A stretch of 64,000 nucleotides of DNA from Pandoraea terrae (GTDB lineage Bacteria > Pseudomonadota > Gammaproteobacteria > Burkholderiales > Burkholderiaceae), in the NCBI RefSeq assembly GCF_902459695.1, contig NZ_CABPRZ010000008.1:1-64000 (forward strand). Direction: 5' to 3'. A program made the translations under genes and the position numbers. The notes beneath the pieces were generated by a model, which was not told the DNA's origin, ran no database searches, and saw only the letters and a program-made list of their open reading frames with translations. Shown piece by piece: positions 47,080 through 55,984 of this stretch (positions are counted from its first letter, which is position 1; each line of letters opens with the position of its first letter).

Positions 47080-48144
47080 ATGAATCCGAAAGTTTTTTGG
47101 GGCGTCCTGCTTGCAAGCGGCTGTATCAGCACGGCGGCTTCGGCCGACCAGGTGACATTTACGTCGTGGGGAGGGGCATGGCAAAGCGCGCAGGAATCCA
47201 CTGCCGCGAAGCCGTTCGCCGCACAATCCGGCGTTCAGCTCAAGACCGACACGTACAACGGCGGGATTGCGCAACTCCGTAGCCAAGTGCAGACGAATAA
47301 CGTGACATGGGATGTCGTCGACATGCAGTTGGCTGATTCCATCCGGGCATGTGACGAAGGTTTGCTGGAAAAGATCAATCCCGCCAGCCTCGCGCCGGCA
47401 AAAGACGGGACGCCAGCCAAGAACGATTTCGTTGCGGGAGCGCTCTCGGACTGTCTGGCCGGTAGCATCGCCTGGTCGACACTCATCACCTACAACAAGG
47501 ACAAGTTCAAAGGCCACGAGCCCTCGAAGATTGCCGACTTCTTTGACCTGAAGAATTTCCCGGGCAAGCGCGGTCTCCGCAAATCACCAGAGGGTGCTCT
47601 CGAGTGGGCACTTCTCGCGGATGGTGTGTCACCGGCGGATGTCTACAAGACGCTTGCGACGCCAGCCGGGCTGAATCGCGCGTTCAAGAAGCTTGACACC
47701 ATCAAATCGTCCATCGTCTGGTGGGAGACGGGCGCACAACCCGCCCAGCTTCTCGCCGATGGAGAGGTGACGATGAGCAGCGCCTATAACGGACGAATCT
47801 ATAGCGCGATGATCACTGATAAGAAGCCGTTCGGTTTCCTCTGGGACGGCCAGCTCAAGAACATCGAAGGCTACGCCGTCGTAAAAGGTTCCAAGAATCT
47901 AAAGGCGGCACGGGACTTCGTTCGCTACGCAACTCAAGCTGACGTTCTCGCCAAGCTTGCTCCGCTTACTGCCTATGGGCCAGCGCGCAAGTCGTCGATT
48001 CCGCTGGTTGACGCCAAGGTGGCTCCCTATCTGCCAACCGCGCCCGCCAATCAGAAAGGCGCAGTCGACGTTGATACTGCGTTCTGGGCGGATCATTCGG
48101 ACGATCTGAATCAGAAGTTCGCTGTGTGGCTGGGCCAGAAGTAA
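47080..48144 (+). CDS. ABC transporter periplasmic binding protein (PotD-like)
   Basis: 354 residues with a signal peptide ending near ASA (about residue 22) and an extracellular solute-binding fold: 'QVTFTSWGGAWQSAQESTAAKPFAAQSG', 'WDVVDMQLADSIRACDEGLLEKIN', 'GAQPAQLLADGEVTMSSAYNGRIY'. It is related to the spermidine/putrescine and opine-type receptors. The start follows the GAGG-containing leader. The ligand is unknown; a proline-, betaine- or polyamine-like compound would fit the operon. Confidence 0.9.
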   Translation: MNPKVFWGVLLASGCISTAASADQVTFTSWGGAWQSAQESTAAKPFAAQSGVQLKTDTYNGGIAQLRSQVQTNNVTWDVVDMQLADSIRACDEGLLEKINPASLAPAKDGTPAKNDFVAGALSDCLAGSIAWSTLITYNKDKFKGHEPSKIADFFDLKNFPGKRGLRKSPEGALEWALLADGVSPADVYKTLATPAGLNRAFKKLDTIKSSIVWWETGAQPAQLLADGEVTMSSAYNGRIYSAMITDKKPFGFLWDGQLKNIEGYAVVKGSKNLKAARDFVRYATQADVLAKLAPLTAYGPARKSSIPLVDAKVAPYLPTAPANQKGAVDVDTAFWADHSDDLNQKFAVWLGQK

Positions 48145-48195
48145 CGGATTCTGACCTTGTATTAACGAGGAGAGCGCGGAGTTTCCGCTGGAACC

Positions 48196-49479
48196 ATGAT
48201 GAATCTTCCGACTGATTTTCCGGTGCCGACGCACAATACCGAACAAGTCGCTACCGTCGAGTTCAAGAGCTTGAAGGCAAAGCTCAGAAGCGCGGAACGT
48301 GCAGAACGAATCAAGGCGATGTTGTTGGTTTTTCCTCTGCTCGCGTTCCTTCTCGTCACGTTTCTTGTCCCGATTGGAAGCCTGCTCATGAAGAGCCTTC
48401 AGGATCCCACTATCTCGAAGGAGTTGCCGCACACCGCGGTACTGCTTCGCGAGTGGGACCCAGCCAAAGGCAAAGTTCCGGGTGAACATGTGTACGACGC
48501 GTTCGGACGGGATCTGCTTGTGGCAAAGAGCAACGAAGGCGTGAGCAGGGTAGCGTCTCGGCTTAACTATGACGAAGCTGGCATGCGCGGTCTGATCATG
48601 AAGACCGCTCGTCGGCTGGGGGACAGCGACACGGGGACGTGGCACCAACGCCTGACGGCTATCGACCCCCAATGGGATGACGTGTCGACGTGGTCAACAC
48701 TGAAATACGCATCCTCACCGTGGACGCTGGCTTATTACCTGAAAGCGTTTGATTTCAAGCGAAGCAGTGACGGATCCATTGTTCGCCAACCGGAAAGCGA
48801 ACGACTGTACGTCGACGTGTTTGTGCGGACTGCGTGGGTCAGCATGTCTGTCAGCCTGCTGTGTCTTCTTTTCGGCTATCCGGTTGCCTACTTTCTCGCC
48901 AACATCCCGGCGCGGCACAGCAACGTTTTCATGATCATGGTTCTTCTACCGTTCTGGACGTCGACGCTGGTGCGTACGACCGCCTGGGTGGTTGTACTTC
49001 AGTCCAACGGGGTCCTGAACGCGTTCCTTATTCACTTGGGGATTACTGAGGCCGGCCTCGCGTTGATATACAACCGATTCGGCGTGCTGGTCGCCATGAC
49101 GCACATTCTTTTGCCGTACGCGATCCTATCGCTTTACAGCGTCATGAAGGGTGTGCCGAACATTTACATGAAGGCATCTCGCTCGCTTGGCGCCGGTCCG
49201 ATTCGGTCTTTCTTCTCAGCGTACTTTCCGCAAACCCTGCCTGGGGTGGGCGCAGCAGGCATGCTGACTTTCATCCTCGCGGTTGGTTACTACATCACGC
49301 CCGCGATTGTCGGCGGCCCCGATGATCAGCTTGCCAGCTATTACATCGCCAACCATGTGAACTCGACATTGAACTGGGGCCTGGCTAGTGCATTGGCTTC
49401 CATCCTGTTGGCCGGCGTATTGCTCGTGTACGCCATGTTCGTTCGACTGACCGGCGGCGCCGGTGTGAAGCTGGGATAA
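48196..49479 (+). CDS. ABC transporter permease (PotB-like) with a large periplasmic insertion
   Basis: 427 residues, against about 285 for PotB. After TM1 ('AMLLVFPLLAFLLVTFLVPIGSLLM') there are about 130 mainly polar residues before TM2 ('VFVRTAWVSMSVSLLCLLFGYPVAYFL'). The remaining membrane segments carry the EAA loop 'KASRSLGAGPIRSFFSAYFPQTLPG', which contacts the ATPase. The insertion is reminiscent of MalF-type permeases and of some putrescine-type homologues. ATG at 48196 or 48199. Confidence 0.88.
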   Translation: MMNLPTDFPVPTHNTEQVATVEFKSLKAKLRSAERAERIKAMLLVFPLLAFLLVTFLVPIGSLLMKSLQDPTISKELPHTAVLLREWDPAKGKVPGEHVYDAFGRDLLVAKSNEGVSRVASRLNYDEAGMRGLIMKTARRLGDSDTGTWHQRLTAIDPQWDDVSTWSTLKYASSPWTLAYYLKAFDFKRSSDGSIVRQPESERLYVDVFVRTAWVSMSVSLLCLLFGYPVAYFLANIPARHSNVFMIMVLLPFWTSTLVRTTAWVVVLQSNGVLNAFLIHLGITEAGLALIYNRFGVLVAMTHILLPYAILSLYSVMKGVPNIYMKASRSLGAGPIRSFFSAYFPQTLPGVGAAGMLTFILAVGYYITPAIVGGPDDQLASYYIANHVNSTLNWGLASALASILLAGVLLVYAMFVRLTGGAGVKLG

Positions 49480-49484
49480 GCGAA

Positions 49485-50321
49485 ATGTTCAATCTTCCTG
49501 CGTACGTGACGGTCTGGGGGCGACTGGGGCGCTACGCCCATGTCGGAATTTCACTCCTGGTGCTTCTGTTTTTGATTCTCCCGGTGCTGGTTGTGATGCC
49601 GCTGTCGTTCAACTCGCAGCCGTATTTCACATATCCGATGCCGGGGCTCAGTCTCCGTTGGTACAGCGAGTTCATCGACAGCCCGGATTGGATGCTCGCA
49701 CTTCAGAACACAGTGATTGTGGGCGTTGCTTCGACTGCGCTGGCGACTGCTCTGGGCGTTCTGGCATCGCTTGGGTTGATGAACCCTAAGCTGAAGGGAA
49801 AGTCGCTCATCACCGGCATCCTCGTTTCTCCGATGATTGTGCCTCTGATCATCACGGCGGTTGGGGTGTATTTCGCGTTCAGCCCGCTCGGATTGACTAG
49901 CAGTCTGCTTGGTTTGACGTTGTCACACGCAGCGCTCGGTGTTCCGTTCGTGGTTGTGACCGTGACGGCAACACTGGCGGGCTTTAACGAAGCGTTGACG
50001 CGAGCAGGCAGAAGCCTTGGTGCATCCTCAATGCGGGTTTTCTTTGAAGTCAAGCTGCCCATCATTGCTCCGGGCGTGGTATCAGGCGCGCTATTCGCCT
50101 TTGCAACGTCGTTTGACGAAATCGTCGTGGCGCTGTTCCTGACCGGGCCGGACCAAAGAACGGTTCCACGGCAGATGTGGTCGGGTATTCGCGAGCAACT
50201 GAGCCCCACCATTTTGGCTGTCGCCACCGTACTCGTTATTACTTCAACGCTGCTTCTCATCACGCTTGAGTGGCTTCGTCGCAGAACCGAGCGACTGCGT
50301 GGAAGTGCGGGCACCAAGTAA
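49485..50321 (+). CDS. ABC transporter permease (PotC-like)
   Basis: 278 residues, six predicted membrane segments, with 'MPLSFNSQPYFTYPMPGLSLRWY' after TM1 and the EAA loop 'EALTRAGRSLGASSMRVFFEVKLPIIAPG'. It lies 5 bp behind the PotB-like gene and completes an importer of two permeases, one ATPase and one receptor. putA follows 42 bp downstream. Confidence 0.9.
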   Translation: MFNLPAYVTVWGRLGRYAHVGISLLVLLFLILPVLVVMPLSFNSQPYFTYPMPGLSLRWYSEFIDSPDWMLALQNTVIVGVASTALATALGVLASLGLMNPKLKGKSLITGILVSPMIVPLIITAVGVYFAFSPLGLTSSLLGLTLSHAALGVPFVVVTVTATLAGFNEALTRAGRSLGASSMRVFFEVKLPIIAPGVVSGALFAFATSFDEIVVALFLTGPDQRTVPRQMWSGIREQLSPTILAVATVLVITSTLLLITLEWLRRRTERLRGSAGTK

Positions 50322-50363
50322 GACGCCCATTCACAGGAAGAAACCGTTTATTTTGCCGAAGCC

Positions 50364-53300
50364 ATGATTGACTCAACCGACATGTTTCCCGAATCCAATG
50401 TAATGCGATTCCTGACTTCCGATCTGGGTATCTTGCGTCAGAAGATTGTTAACGCCTCCAGTTTGGACGAGGAGGTCGTCGTCCAGGCGCTGATGCAGGA
50501 GGCGAAGATGGACGGCCCCACTCTTGCGAAAGTGCAGGATCTCGCAGGGAAGCTCGCTCAAGGAGTTCGTGACGCGCGCATCGATGCCGGTGGGATCGAC
50601 TTGCTCACGCAGGAGTTCTCGCTCGACAGTCGAGAAGGCATTGCGCTGATGTGCCTCGCCGAGGCGATGCTTCGAATTCCCGACACGGAAACGCGCAACC
50701 AGTTGATTCGAGACAAAATCGTTGATGCTGACTGGCGCGCCCATATCGGCAAGTCACCGTCACTATTCGTCAATGCGACTGCGTGGGGATTGTTGATTAC
50801 CGGCAAGCTCCTGAAGCAGTCGGATGAAGCGGCGTTGACGGAAGCGCTCACCAGCGTGCTCAGAAAGGGCGGCGAAGCTGTTGTGCGCGCTGGTGTCGCA
50901 TACGCGATGCGCATGCTCGGTAAACAGTTCGTCACGGGGCAGACCATCGAAGAGGCGATTGGCGCGGCGAAGGCTCGTGAGTCGGGTGGCTATTGCTATT
51001 CGTACGACATGCTGGGTGAGGCGGCCCTTACCGATGAGGATGCGCAGGCCTATTTCAATTCGTACAAGCACGCCATTGAGGCCATCGGGTGCGATGCGAA
51101 GGGCAAGGGGCCGATAGATGGTCCCGGCGTGTCAGTCAAGATTTCAGGGTTGCATCCTCGGTACGAACTGGCCCAGCGCGAGCGGGTCATCGTGGAGCTC
51201 TATCCGCGCCTATTGCAACTTGCGGAGCTGGCCAAACACTATCAAATTGGTTTCCACCTCGATCAGGAGGAGTCCGCTCGCTTCGATTTGACGCTCGAGA
51301 TGCTTGAGCGGTTGTGCAATGAGCCGAGTCTTCGTGGCTGGAACGGGATTGGTATCTCGCTCCAAGCCTATCAAAAGCGCGGGCGAGCTGTTGCTGAGTG
51401 GATTATTGCGCTGGCACGTGCAACGGGGCGCCGTATCAACATTCGCCTCGTGAAAGGCGCGTACTGGGATACGGAAATCAAGCTGGCTCAGGACGCGGGA
51501 ACAACGGGTTACCCGGTCTTCACGCGCAAGGTGCACTCAGATGTGAGCTATCTCGCCTGTGCGAAAGCGCTGCTCGCGGCGCCGGATGCGATCTTTCCGC
51601 AGTTTGCGACACATAACGCATACTCGATTGCGGCGGCGTACACCCTGGCCGGCAACCAAGACTACGAGTTTCAATGTCTTCACGGCATGGGGGAAACCGT
51701 ATACGACCAGGTGGTCGGCAAGTCGAAGCTCGGGCGTGCTTGCCGAATCTATGCCCCAGTTGGACCTCACGCAACCTTGCTGGCATACCTCGTTCGCCGG
51801 CTGCTGGAGAACGGTGCCAATTCGTCATTTGTCAACCAGATTGTCGACGAGGAGGTCAGCATTGCCGATATCGTGGAAGACCCCGTAGCGCGCGCGGCGC
51901 GCACGGGTGGCCGGTCGCATGGCGGAATTGTGATGCCGACCGGCGTTCTTCCTGGGCGAACCAATGCCAAGGCCTTGAGTTTTGATCAATCGAACGAATT
52001 CGGCGTCAGCTTGGCACAACTGCGCGCCAACAAGGTTGTTGCGCGGCCAGTCGTTGGTGGTATTCAAGACGTGCAGTCGGACGCAACCACTCTCGTCTAC
52101 AGCGCGAGCGATTCGTCCGAGATCATCGGCACCGTCGCTTCGTGCCGCATGGATGCAGTCGCTTCGGCGCTGTCCGTTGCCATGCCGGCAGCTGCGCAAT
52201 GGCGTCTGCAATCCCATAGCGCCCGTGCGTCGTATCTCGATGCAGCCGCCGACGCACTGGAGAAGAACTCAACTCGTCTGGGCGCTCTGCTTGTACTGGA
52301 GAGCGGCGCCACGTTGACCGAGGCTGCTGATGAGGTGCGGAAGGCCGTTAACATCGCTCGGCTTTACGCGTACCAGCTCAGAAGCGACAGCCGGCTTGAG
52401 CCGGTTGAAGCACTGGGGGTTGTCGTTAGCGTGACGCCAGCCACGTCTCCGCTATCGACCTTCGTGGGGCAGGTGGCCGCAGCTATCGCTGTGGGGAATG
52501 TGGTCATTGCCAAACCGTCGTCAAGCGCTTCATTGATTGCGCACGAAACCGTACGACTGTTCCAGAGCGCTGGCATACCTGATGGAGTCGTGCAACTCAT
52601 ACTCGGCCAGGGGGAGGGTGTCGGTCGTGCGCTCATCGCCGACCGTCGTGTCATGGCTGTGCTTTTCTCGGGTTCCGCGGCGACTCGGAAGGCAATCGCC
52701 ATCTCTCTTGCCGAGGCGCGACACCGACCGAAGTTCATTGCAATGTCGAGTAGTGTTGGTGCAATGATAGTGGATAGCTCGGCGCTGCCGGAGCAAGTCA
52801 TCTCCGATGCGATGGTTTCGGCCTTCAGGAGCGCCGGCCAGCTTGCCTCGTCATTGCGAATCCTGTGCCTTCAAGACTCGACCTCCGAGACCGTACTCCG
52901 CATGCTCGCAGGGATGTTGAGTGAGCGGAAAATCGGAAATCCGCTCGACTCCGCGACGGACATCGGTCCGGTATCGACCTCCCGGGTACGAGATGATGTG
53001 GAAACCTACCTCGCGCAGATGAGACGTTACGGATTCAACGTCATTCGTGCACCTCTATCCAGCGATTGCGGCAAAGGAAACTTTGTTTCGCCATCTATCG
53101 TTGATCTCGGCGAGCTTGATGCTCTCTCCAATTTTGACCCAACCGTCGTGGGTCCCGTCTTGCATGTCGTTCGCTGGAAAACTGGCGAGATGGATGCCCT
53201 CGTGGAGAAACTTAACTCAATTGGTTGCAGCGCAATCGGGCTGCATACACGCATCAACGAGGCCGCCGGAAAACTACTCTCACAGGCACACGCGAACAGC

Positions 53301-54143
53301 GTATGCATCAATCGAGCGATGCACAACGCGCTTATCGGTATGCAGCCTTATGGCGGCGCTGGAGCGTCTGGGACGGGACCGATGATGGGCGGGCCGCTCA
53401 CACTTTTTGCGCTGACGCGCAACACGCCGGACACTTTTTCGGCACCGAAGGGACCGTTTGCTCCCTCGCCTCAACTGAATAGCGAGAAGTTCTATGAGTT
53501 TCCAGTCCAGGGGGAGCACGGGAAATTCATGTCTCGCCGGAACGGTGCGCAGCGCTCGAAAGAACTGAGCCTCTCCCGGATGGACGCGCTCGCCTCCCTC
53601 GCGTCGAATCGGAGCTCAGCGTCAGTCGAGGCCATTGCGGCTATCCGGCGCAAATTTTCGGAGCTGATTACGCGGACCGTACCGCTTGGCTTGCCGGCGC
53701 TAACGGGTGAAGAGAATACGGTCGAGCTTGTCCCGCGAGGCCAAGTTCTTTGTGCCGGCGAGTCGCTTAACGCAGTTATCGCGCAGGCCATAGCGGCCAC
53801 AGCCTTCGGCAATGAGGTGATATTGCTGAAATCGCCGTTTGCGAGCGATGTAGCTTCGCGGCTAGGCGGGATGTGCCGCGTCGTCGATACGACGGACGAA
53901 GTGCGAGCTATTCGCGGAGATTTCGCTGGCGTAAGTCCTGATGTGGCTCTTGCAGAGACAGGCCATGCCAGTCTGGAACTGATCAAGAGAACGGTAGCTG
54001 CCACCGGGCGCACCCTGAGTACACCGGACAGCCATGGAATGTACGACTGGACCCAGCTTGTGCGCGAGCGCGTGACAACGGTGAACGCAAGCGCTGCGGG
54101 CGGAAATACCCAGTTGATGGTCCTGGAAGAGGACTTCGCATAA
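50364..54143 (+). CDS. putA: PutA proline dehydrogenase with a catalytically degenerate aldehyde-dehydrogenase domain
   Basis: 1,259 residues. The N terminus lacks the ribbon-helix-helix DNA-binding domain of trifunctional PutA. The proline dehydrogenase domain (about 60-520) is intact: 'GVSVKISGLHPRYELAQ', 'KGAYWDTEIKLAQ', 'GYPVFTRKVHSDVSYL' and 'YLVRRLLENGANSSFVNQI' with the proline-binding Arg pair. In the dehydrogenase domain the three catalytic positions are lost: Asn in 'SPWNFP' is replaced in 'TPATSP', the Glu of 'ETGG' is Met794, and the Cys of 'GQRCS' is Ala828. The M794-A828 spacing equals the normal Glu-Cys spacing of 34, so the alignment is secure. The C-terminal PutA-specific domain remains. 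The product should make P5C but not oxidise it; rocA in the same cluster probably takes over. Confidence 0.9.
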   Translation: MIDSTDMFPESNVMRFLTSDLGILRQKIVNASSLDEEVVVQALMQEAKMDGPTLAKVQDLAGKLAQGVRDARIDAGGIDLLTQEFSLDSREGIALMCLAEAMLRIPDTETRNQLIRDKIVDADWRAHIGKSPSLFVNATAWGLLITGKLLKQSDEAALTEALTSVLRKGGEAVVRAGVAYAMRMLGKQFVTGQTIEEAIGAAKARESGGYCYSYDMLGEAALTDEDAQAYFNSYKHAIEAIGCDAKGKGPIDGPGVSVKISGLHPRYELAQRERVIVELYPRLLQLAELAKHYQIGFHLDQEESARFDLTLEMLERLCNEPSLRGWNGIGISLQAYQKRGRAVAEWIIALARATGRRINIRLVKGAYWDTEIKLAQDAGTTGYPVFTRKVHSDVSYLACAKALLAAPDAIFPQFATHNAYSIAAAYTLAGNQDYEFQCLHGMGETVYDQVVGKSKLGRACRIYAPVGPHATLLAYLVRRLLENGANSSFVNQIVDEEVSIADIVEDPVARAARTGGRSHGGIVMPTGVLPGRTNAKALSFDQSNEFGVSLAQLRANKVVARPVVGGIQDVQSDATTLVYSASDSSEIIGTVASCRMDAVASALSVAMPAAAQWRLQSHSARASYLDAAADALEKNSTRLGALLVLESGATLTEAADEVRKAVNIARLYAYQLRSDSRLEPVEALGVVVSVTPATSPLSTFVGQVAAAIAVGNVVIAKPSSSASLIAHETVRLFQSAGIPDGVVQLILGQGEGVGRALIADRRVMAVLFSGSAATRKAIAISLAEARHRPKFIAMSSSVGAMIVDSSALPEQVISDAMVSAFRSAGQLASSLRILCLQDSTSETVLRMLAGMLSERKIGNPLDSATDIGPVSTSRVRDDVETYLAQMRRYGFNVIRAPLSSDCGKGNFVSPSIVDLGELDALSNFDPTVVGPVLHVVRWKTGEMDALVEKLNSIGCSAIGLHTRINEAAGKLLSQAHANSVCINRAMHNALIGMQPYGGAGASGTGPMMGGPLTLFALTRNTPDTFSAPKGPFAPSPQLNSEKFYEFPVQGEHGKFMSRRNGAQRSKELSLSRMDALASLASNRSSASVEAIAAIRRKFSELITRTVPLGLPALTGEENTVELVPRGQVLCAGESLNAVIAQAIAATAFGNEVILLKSPFASDVASRLGGMCRVVDTTDEVRAIRGDFAGVSPDVALAETGHASLELIKRTVAATGRTLSTPDSHGMYDWTQLVRERVTTVNASAAGGNTQLMVLEEDFA

Positions 54144-54201
54144 ATACTCGTTTGTTCCGCCGCTGATATTCCGCCTCGCAAGAGGAGCTGACTCTTTCAT
54201 C

Positions 54202-54594
54202 ATGAACAAAGTTGACGTCGGCACGTTGCTGCATGGAGCACGTGCTCAGTGCGGTCGCGTTCAATACGCTATCGATGAGCGAGATTGGAATCCAATGAAG
54301 ATTGGCGATTCGTTGTTGCCATGTTTTTGGTGGATTCCCGTCGCGAATGATGAAAGCGGGGCTTGGCAGAGCTACTGGATGCGCATGGACCCTGGTGCGC
54401 GCTCTCCTCAACACATTCACGAATCAACCGAGCTGCTCCTCGTTACCCAAGGCGTGTTCACTGACGGTGATAACGAAAGCTATGGGCCCGGCGAAATCGT
54501 GGTGTACGCCGCAGGTTCCGATCATAGTTCGTATTCGACAGAAGGGTGTATCGCACTTGTCGTTACTCGCACTTCTTCGCGCCTACTGAAGTAG
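54202..54594 (+). CDS. Cupin-domain protein
   Basis: 130 residues with a single small beta-barrel cupin: 'MDPGARSPQHIHESTELLLVTQGVF' contains the metal-binding H-x-H...E motif, and 'GPGEIVVYAAGSDHSSYS' the second motif His. Unknown substrate; small cupins near catabolic operons are often sensors, isomerases or dioxygenases. It follows putA by 58 bp. Confidence 0.8.
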   Translation: MNKVDVGTLLHGARAQCGRVQYAIDERDWNPMKIGDSLLPCFWWIPVANDESGAWQSYWMRMDPGARSPQHIHESTELLLVTQGVFTDGDNESYGPGEIVVYAAGSDHSSYSTEGCIALVVTRTSSRLLK

Positions 54595-54672
54595 GTTGAG
54601 TCAAATGGAAAAATCGGAGTGTTGTTGCGAGCCTATAAAAGGAAGTAGTTGAACGTAGTTTAGGAGAACTAA

Positions 54673-55815
54673 ATGAAAAGTAAATTGATTGGTTCGATAT
54701 TCTTTGTGATTTCCGTTCCGGCACTTGCACAGAGTTCGGTTACGCTTTACGGCGTGATCGATGAGGGTATTAATTACGCGAACAATGTTCGTGGCAATAG
54801 AATGGTTGAACTCCAAAGCGGTTACGCTCAAGGTAGCCGCTGGGGGCTCAAAGGCGCTGAGGACCTCGGGGGCGGGACGAAGGTGCTCTTCCAGCTCGAG
54901 AACGGCTTCAATGCAAGCAATGGGCGCCTCGCCCAGGGTGGATTGTTCTTCGGTCGGCAGGCATATGTAGGCTTGCAGAATGGAGATCTTGGTACGCTCA
55001 CGCTCGGCCGTCAGTACGACGCAATCGTGGACTATGTTTCTCAGACCACGGCGAACGGGAACTGGGCAGGCTATCTGTTTTCCCATGTATACGATAACGA
55101 CAACACTGACTATTCGTATAGGGTAAACAATTCGGTGAAGTACACGAGCCCGACCTTCGGCGGCTTCCAGTTTGGTGGCGTGTATGGCTTTAGCAACAGC
55201 ACCAACTTTGCAAACAATCGGCATTATAGTTTTGGTGGTCAGTATACAAACGGTGGGTTGCTGATTGCGGCAGCTTATGCGCTAACTAACAACCCGTCTT
55301 CGACTGCTGGCGGGGCACTCAACAATGCTGGGGATGCCAATTTCCTTGGTACGCGTCTGAGGATTTATGGCGTGGGTACCAACTACACGTTTGGTGCCAC
55401 CACGTTGGGTTTTGCCTATACCGGTACAGAGATCACCCAGCCTCTCAGCACGGAGTATGTTGGCGCAATCACACCGTCTACCGGGACTGCTTCGTCTCTG
55501 CGGTTCCACAACTTCGAGTTGAATGCGAAGTACCAACTGACTCCTGCGTTTTATGTGGGGGGCATGTACGTCTACACGCGGGCCAACTTTAATGTGACTA
55601 GTGGCTCTCAGCATCCAACCTATCAAACGGTTGGGCTGATGGCAGACTACAATTTGTCGAAGCGGACGGACATCTACGTGCAGGGCGCCTACCAACGTGT
55701 TGGCGGAGACAGTACCGGTACCGTGTTGGACGTTGCTTACATCCCCGGGGCAAACGATGTGTCCTCGAATCGCAATCAGGTGGTGTTGCGCGCCGCGATT
55801 CGCCACAAGTTCTGA
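54673..55815 (+). CDS. Gram-negative porin (Burkholderia OmpC-like)
   Basis: 380 residues. The signal peptide ends in ALAQS (about residue 20), then comes 'SSVTLYGVIDEGINYANNV', the typical opening of betaproteobacterial trimeric porins, with 'SRWGLKGAEDLGGGTKVLFQLENGF' and 'FFGRQAYVGLQNGDLGTLTLGRQYD'. It ends in '..VLRAAIRHKF' with the C-terminal Phe needed for outer-membrane assembly. It probably admits the substrate of the neighbouring catabolic genes. Confidence 0.93.
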   Translation: MKSKLIGSIFFVISVPALAQSSVTLYGVIDEGINYANNVRGNRMVELQSGYAQGSRWGLKGAEDLGGGTKVLFQLENGFNASNGRLAQGGLFFGRQAYVGLQNGDLGTLTLGRQYDAIVDYVSQTTANGNWAGYLFSHVYDNDNTDYSYRVNNSVKYTSPTFGGFQFGGVYGFSNSTNFANNRHYSFGGQYTNGGLLIAAAYALTNNPSSTAGGALNNAGDANFLGTRLRIYGVGTNYTFGATTLGFAYTGTEITQPLSTEYVGAITPSTGTASSLRFHNFELNAKYQLTPAFYVGGMYVYTRANFNVTSGSQHPTYQTVGLMADYNLSKRTDIYVQGAYQRVGGDSTGTVLDVAYIPGANDVSSNRNQVVLRAAIRHKF

Positions 55816-55896
55816 GCTCGACGTGTTGAGCGGGCAGGCGATATGTTAACTTTGACTGTCGCCTTGCTCGGATGGATGGCGGAGTTGTACGCGCAA

Positions 55897-55941
55897 GCAG
55901 GTAGCGGTTTGACCGACCGCTACCTGCCCGTTTCCTTTTTT
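55897..55941 (+). terminator. Rho-independent terminator after the porin gene
   Basis: A perfect 12-bp stem (GCAGGTAGCGGT / ACCGCTACCTGC) with a 7-nt loop at 55897-55927, followed by CCGTTTCCTTTTTT. It lies 82 bp past the porin stop and before the LysR gene. Confidence 0.88.
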
Positions 55942-55984
55942 GCTATTGTTTGATGGGGCAATCTTCATCTACCACAGGCTCAAA

